Positions 62,778-64,000 of a stretch of DNA of 64,000 nt are shown here, in pieces (the stretch's first letter is position 1; the number at the start of each line of letters is the position of its first letter). The notes beneath the pieces are model-generated. The model saw only the letters and a list, made by a program, of their open reading frames with translations, made no database searches and was not told the DNA's origin. The stretch covers positions 62,001 to 126,000 of the forward strand of contig NW_027490504.1 in assembly GCF_050948175.1 (NCBI RefSeq). Direction: 5' to 3'. The translations under genes and the position numbers were made by a program. Source of the stretch: Xylocopa sonorina. Lineage: Eukaryota > Arthropoda > Insecta > Hymenoptera > Apidae.

Positions 62778-64000
62778 ATGAAACATAGAAGAGTGATGCG
62801 ATATCGCGTTTTAGGAAGCATTGGAACTCTATTGCTACGATTCGTAGACATCTGCAAACGCTATTTCCTAGCATGGAAGTGTCGCATTTACATTCGTTTG
62901 AAGTGAATACGAGATATACATGACACTTCGCAATGAATATTATATCTTATCATGAAACATAGGAATGAGGTGCTACATCGCGTTTTGAGAAGCATTAGAA
63001 CTCTATTGCCTATATACGTAGACATCTGCAAACTCTATTTCCTAGCAAGGAAATTTCGCACTTACATTCCACTGAAGTGAATACGAGGTATACATAACAT
63101 TACACAATGAATATTATATCTTATTACGAAACATAGATATGATATACGTCATCTCGATTTAAGAAGCATTAGTACTCTATTGCTGTGATACGTAGACATC
63201 TGCAAACAATATTTCCTAGCAAGGAAGTGTCGCATTTACATTCTTGTGAAGTGAAATCGAGGTATACATGACACTTCGCAATGAATATTATATCTTATCA
63301 TGAAACATGGACGTGAGATGCTATATCGCGTTCTAAGAAGCAGTAGAACTCTATTGTTTCGACACGTAGTCATCTGGAAACGCTATTTCCTAGCATGGAA
63401 GTGTCGCATCTACATTCTTTTGAAGTGAATACGAGGTATACATGACAATTCGGAATGAATATTATACCTTATCATGAAACATAGAAGAGGGATGCGATAT
63501 CGCGTTTTAGGAAGCATTAGAACTCTATTGCTACGATACTTAGACATCTGCAAACCCTATTTCCTAGCATGGAAGTGTCGCATTTACATTCTTTTGAAGT
63601 GAATACGAGGTATACATGACACATCGCAATGATTATTATATCTTATCATGAAACATAGGTGTGAGATGCGATATCGCGTTTTAAGAAGCATTAGAACTCT
63701 ATTGCCTCGACGCGTAGACATCTGCAGACGCTATTTCCTAGCATGGAAGTGTCGCATTTACATTCTTTTGAAGTGAATACGAGGTATACATGACACTTAG
63801 CAATGAATATTATATCTTATCATGAAACGTAGAAGTGAGATGCGATATCGCAATCTAAGAAGCAGTAGAACTCTATTGCTACGATACGTAGACATCTGCA
63901 AATGCTATTTCCTAGCATGAAAGAGTCACATTTACATTCTTTTGAAATGAATACGAGGTATACATGGCAGTTCGCAATGAATATTATATCTTATCATGAA
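62778..64000. repeat. Terminal satellite monomers of the window
   Basis: About seven monomers continuing to the window edge, close to consensus, ending inside a monomer at CTTATCATGAA. No flanking unique sequence is reached. Confidence 0.85.

Larger units (their letters stand above)
35345..64000. repeat. 174-bp satellite array, right arm (about 165 monomers)
   Basis: Continuation of the same satellite in the same orientation and register after the LTR insertion. The GACATCTG word at 35353 lies 1741 bp after the one at 33612. Subtracting the 1563-bp insertion and one 4-bp target copy leaves exactly 174 bp. The last complete landmark is at 63891. This arm is enriched in monomers with AGCATGGAAGTGTCGC and, between about 47 and 62 kb, in a variant reading GTGTCTTATTTACGTTC. 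No gene or other unique sequence is visible. The array runs off the right edge of the window. Confidence 0.98.

Noticed and set aside
1..64000. CRISPR array
   Set aside because: Repeats are contiguous 174-bp monomers without short conserved repeats separated by unique spacers.
1..64000. Mammalian-type CENP-B box
   Set aside because: TTCG words occur (TTCGCAATGAATATT, TTCGATACGTAG) but the required A and CGGG spacing does not follow.
1..64000. Telomeric repeats or rDNA/tRNA genes
   Set aside because: No runs of TTAGG or TTAGGG type and no tRNA or rRNA-like stretches were seen in the satellite or the insert.

Overview
The window is almost entirely one tandem satellite DNA. A monomer of 174 bp (about 36 % G+C) repeats head to tail on the same strand across all 64 kb, giving roughly 359 copies. 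I set the period from the spacing of a recurring word (GACATCTGCA at 217, 391, 565, 739, 913, 1087 and so on) and checked it to the last full site at 63891. With the single insertion removed, the net length drift over 357 monomers is only about -11 nt. There are no protein-coding genes, tRNA, rRNA or CRISPR arrays that I can support. Long, length-rigid arrays of nucleosome-sized monomers are typical of eukaryotic centromeric or pericentromeric heterochromatin. An insect or other arthropod is a reasonable guess, because the monomer is not CpG-depleted and the inserted element looks like an insect-type LTR, but the sequence alone does not identify the organism.

The array is broken once, at 33778-35340, by a 1563-bp non-satellite insertion. 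It starts TGT and ends ACA, has short imperfect inverted ends, and is flanked by a 4-bp duplication (CTTC) of the target. Removing it with one TSD copy restores a monomer of exactly 174 bp. It carries no gag, protease, reverse transcriptase or integrase, so it is best read as a solo LTR, probably of a Ty3/gypsy-like retrotransposon. It contains a 60-bp minisatellite, a CTGT/GACT-rich low-complexity tract and an intact CRE octamer at its right end.

Layout: 1-2.6 kb, mixed monomers including a block repeated 11484 bp (66 monomers) away; 2.58-8.35 kb, a 12-monomer higher-order repeat (HOR) of 2088 bp in about 2.8 copies; 8.35-12.6 kb, rearranged relatives of it; 12.65-15.08 kb, a 7-monomer HOR (1217 bp) twice; 15.1-21.1 kb, older heterogeneous monomers; 21.13-32.78 kb, a 22-monomer HOR (3825 bp) in three copies, the first with one extra monomer; 32.8-41.5 kb, divergent monomers around the LTR plus a stranded HOR fragment at 36.93-37.54 kb; 41.5-46.9 kb, a 19-monomer offset duplication (3306 bp) containing a nested 3-monomer (522 bp) tandem; 46.9-64 kb, a mosaic of 0.5-0.9 kb blocks re-used at offsets of 10, 12, 14, 15, 25, 27 and 35 monomers.

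Every duplication offset I measured is a whole number of monomers, plus or minus a few identifiable indels. This fits unequal exchange or conversion in register. There is no gene network here; the biology is that of satellite turnover, possible protein or nucleosome phasing on the monomer, and one retroelement remnant that serves as a landmark.
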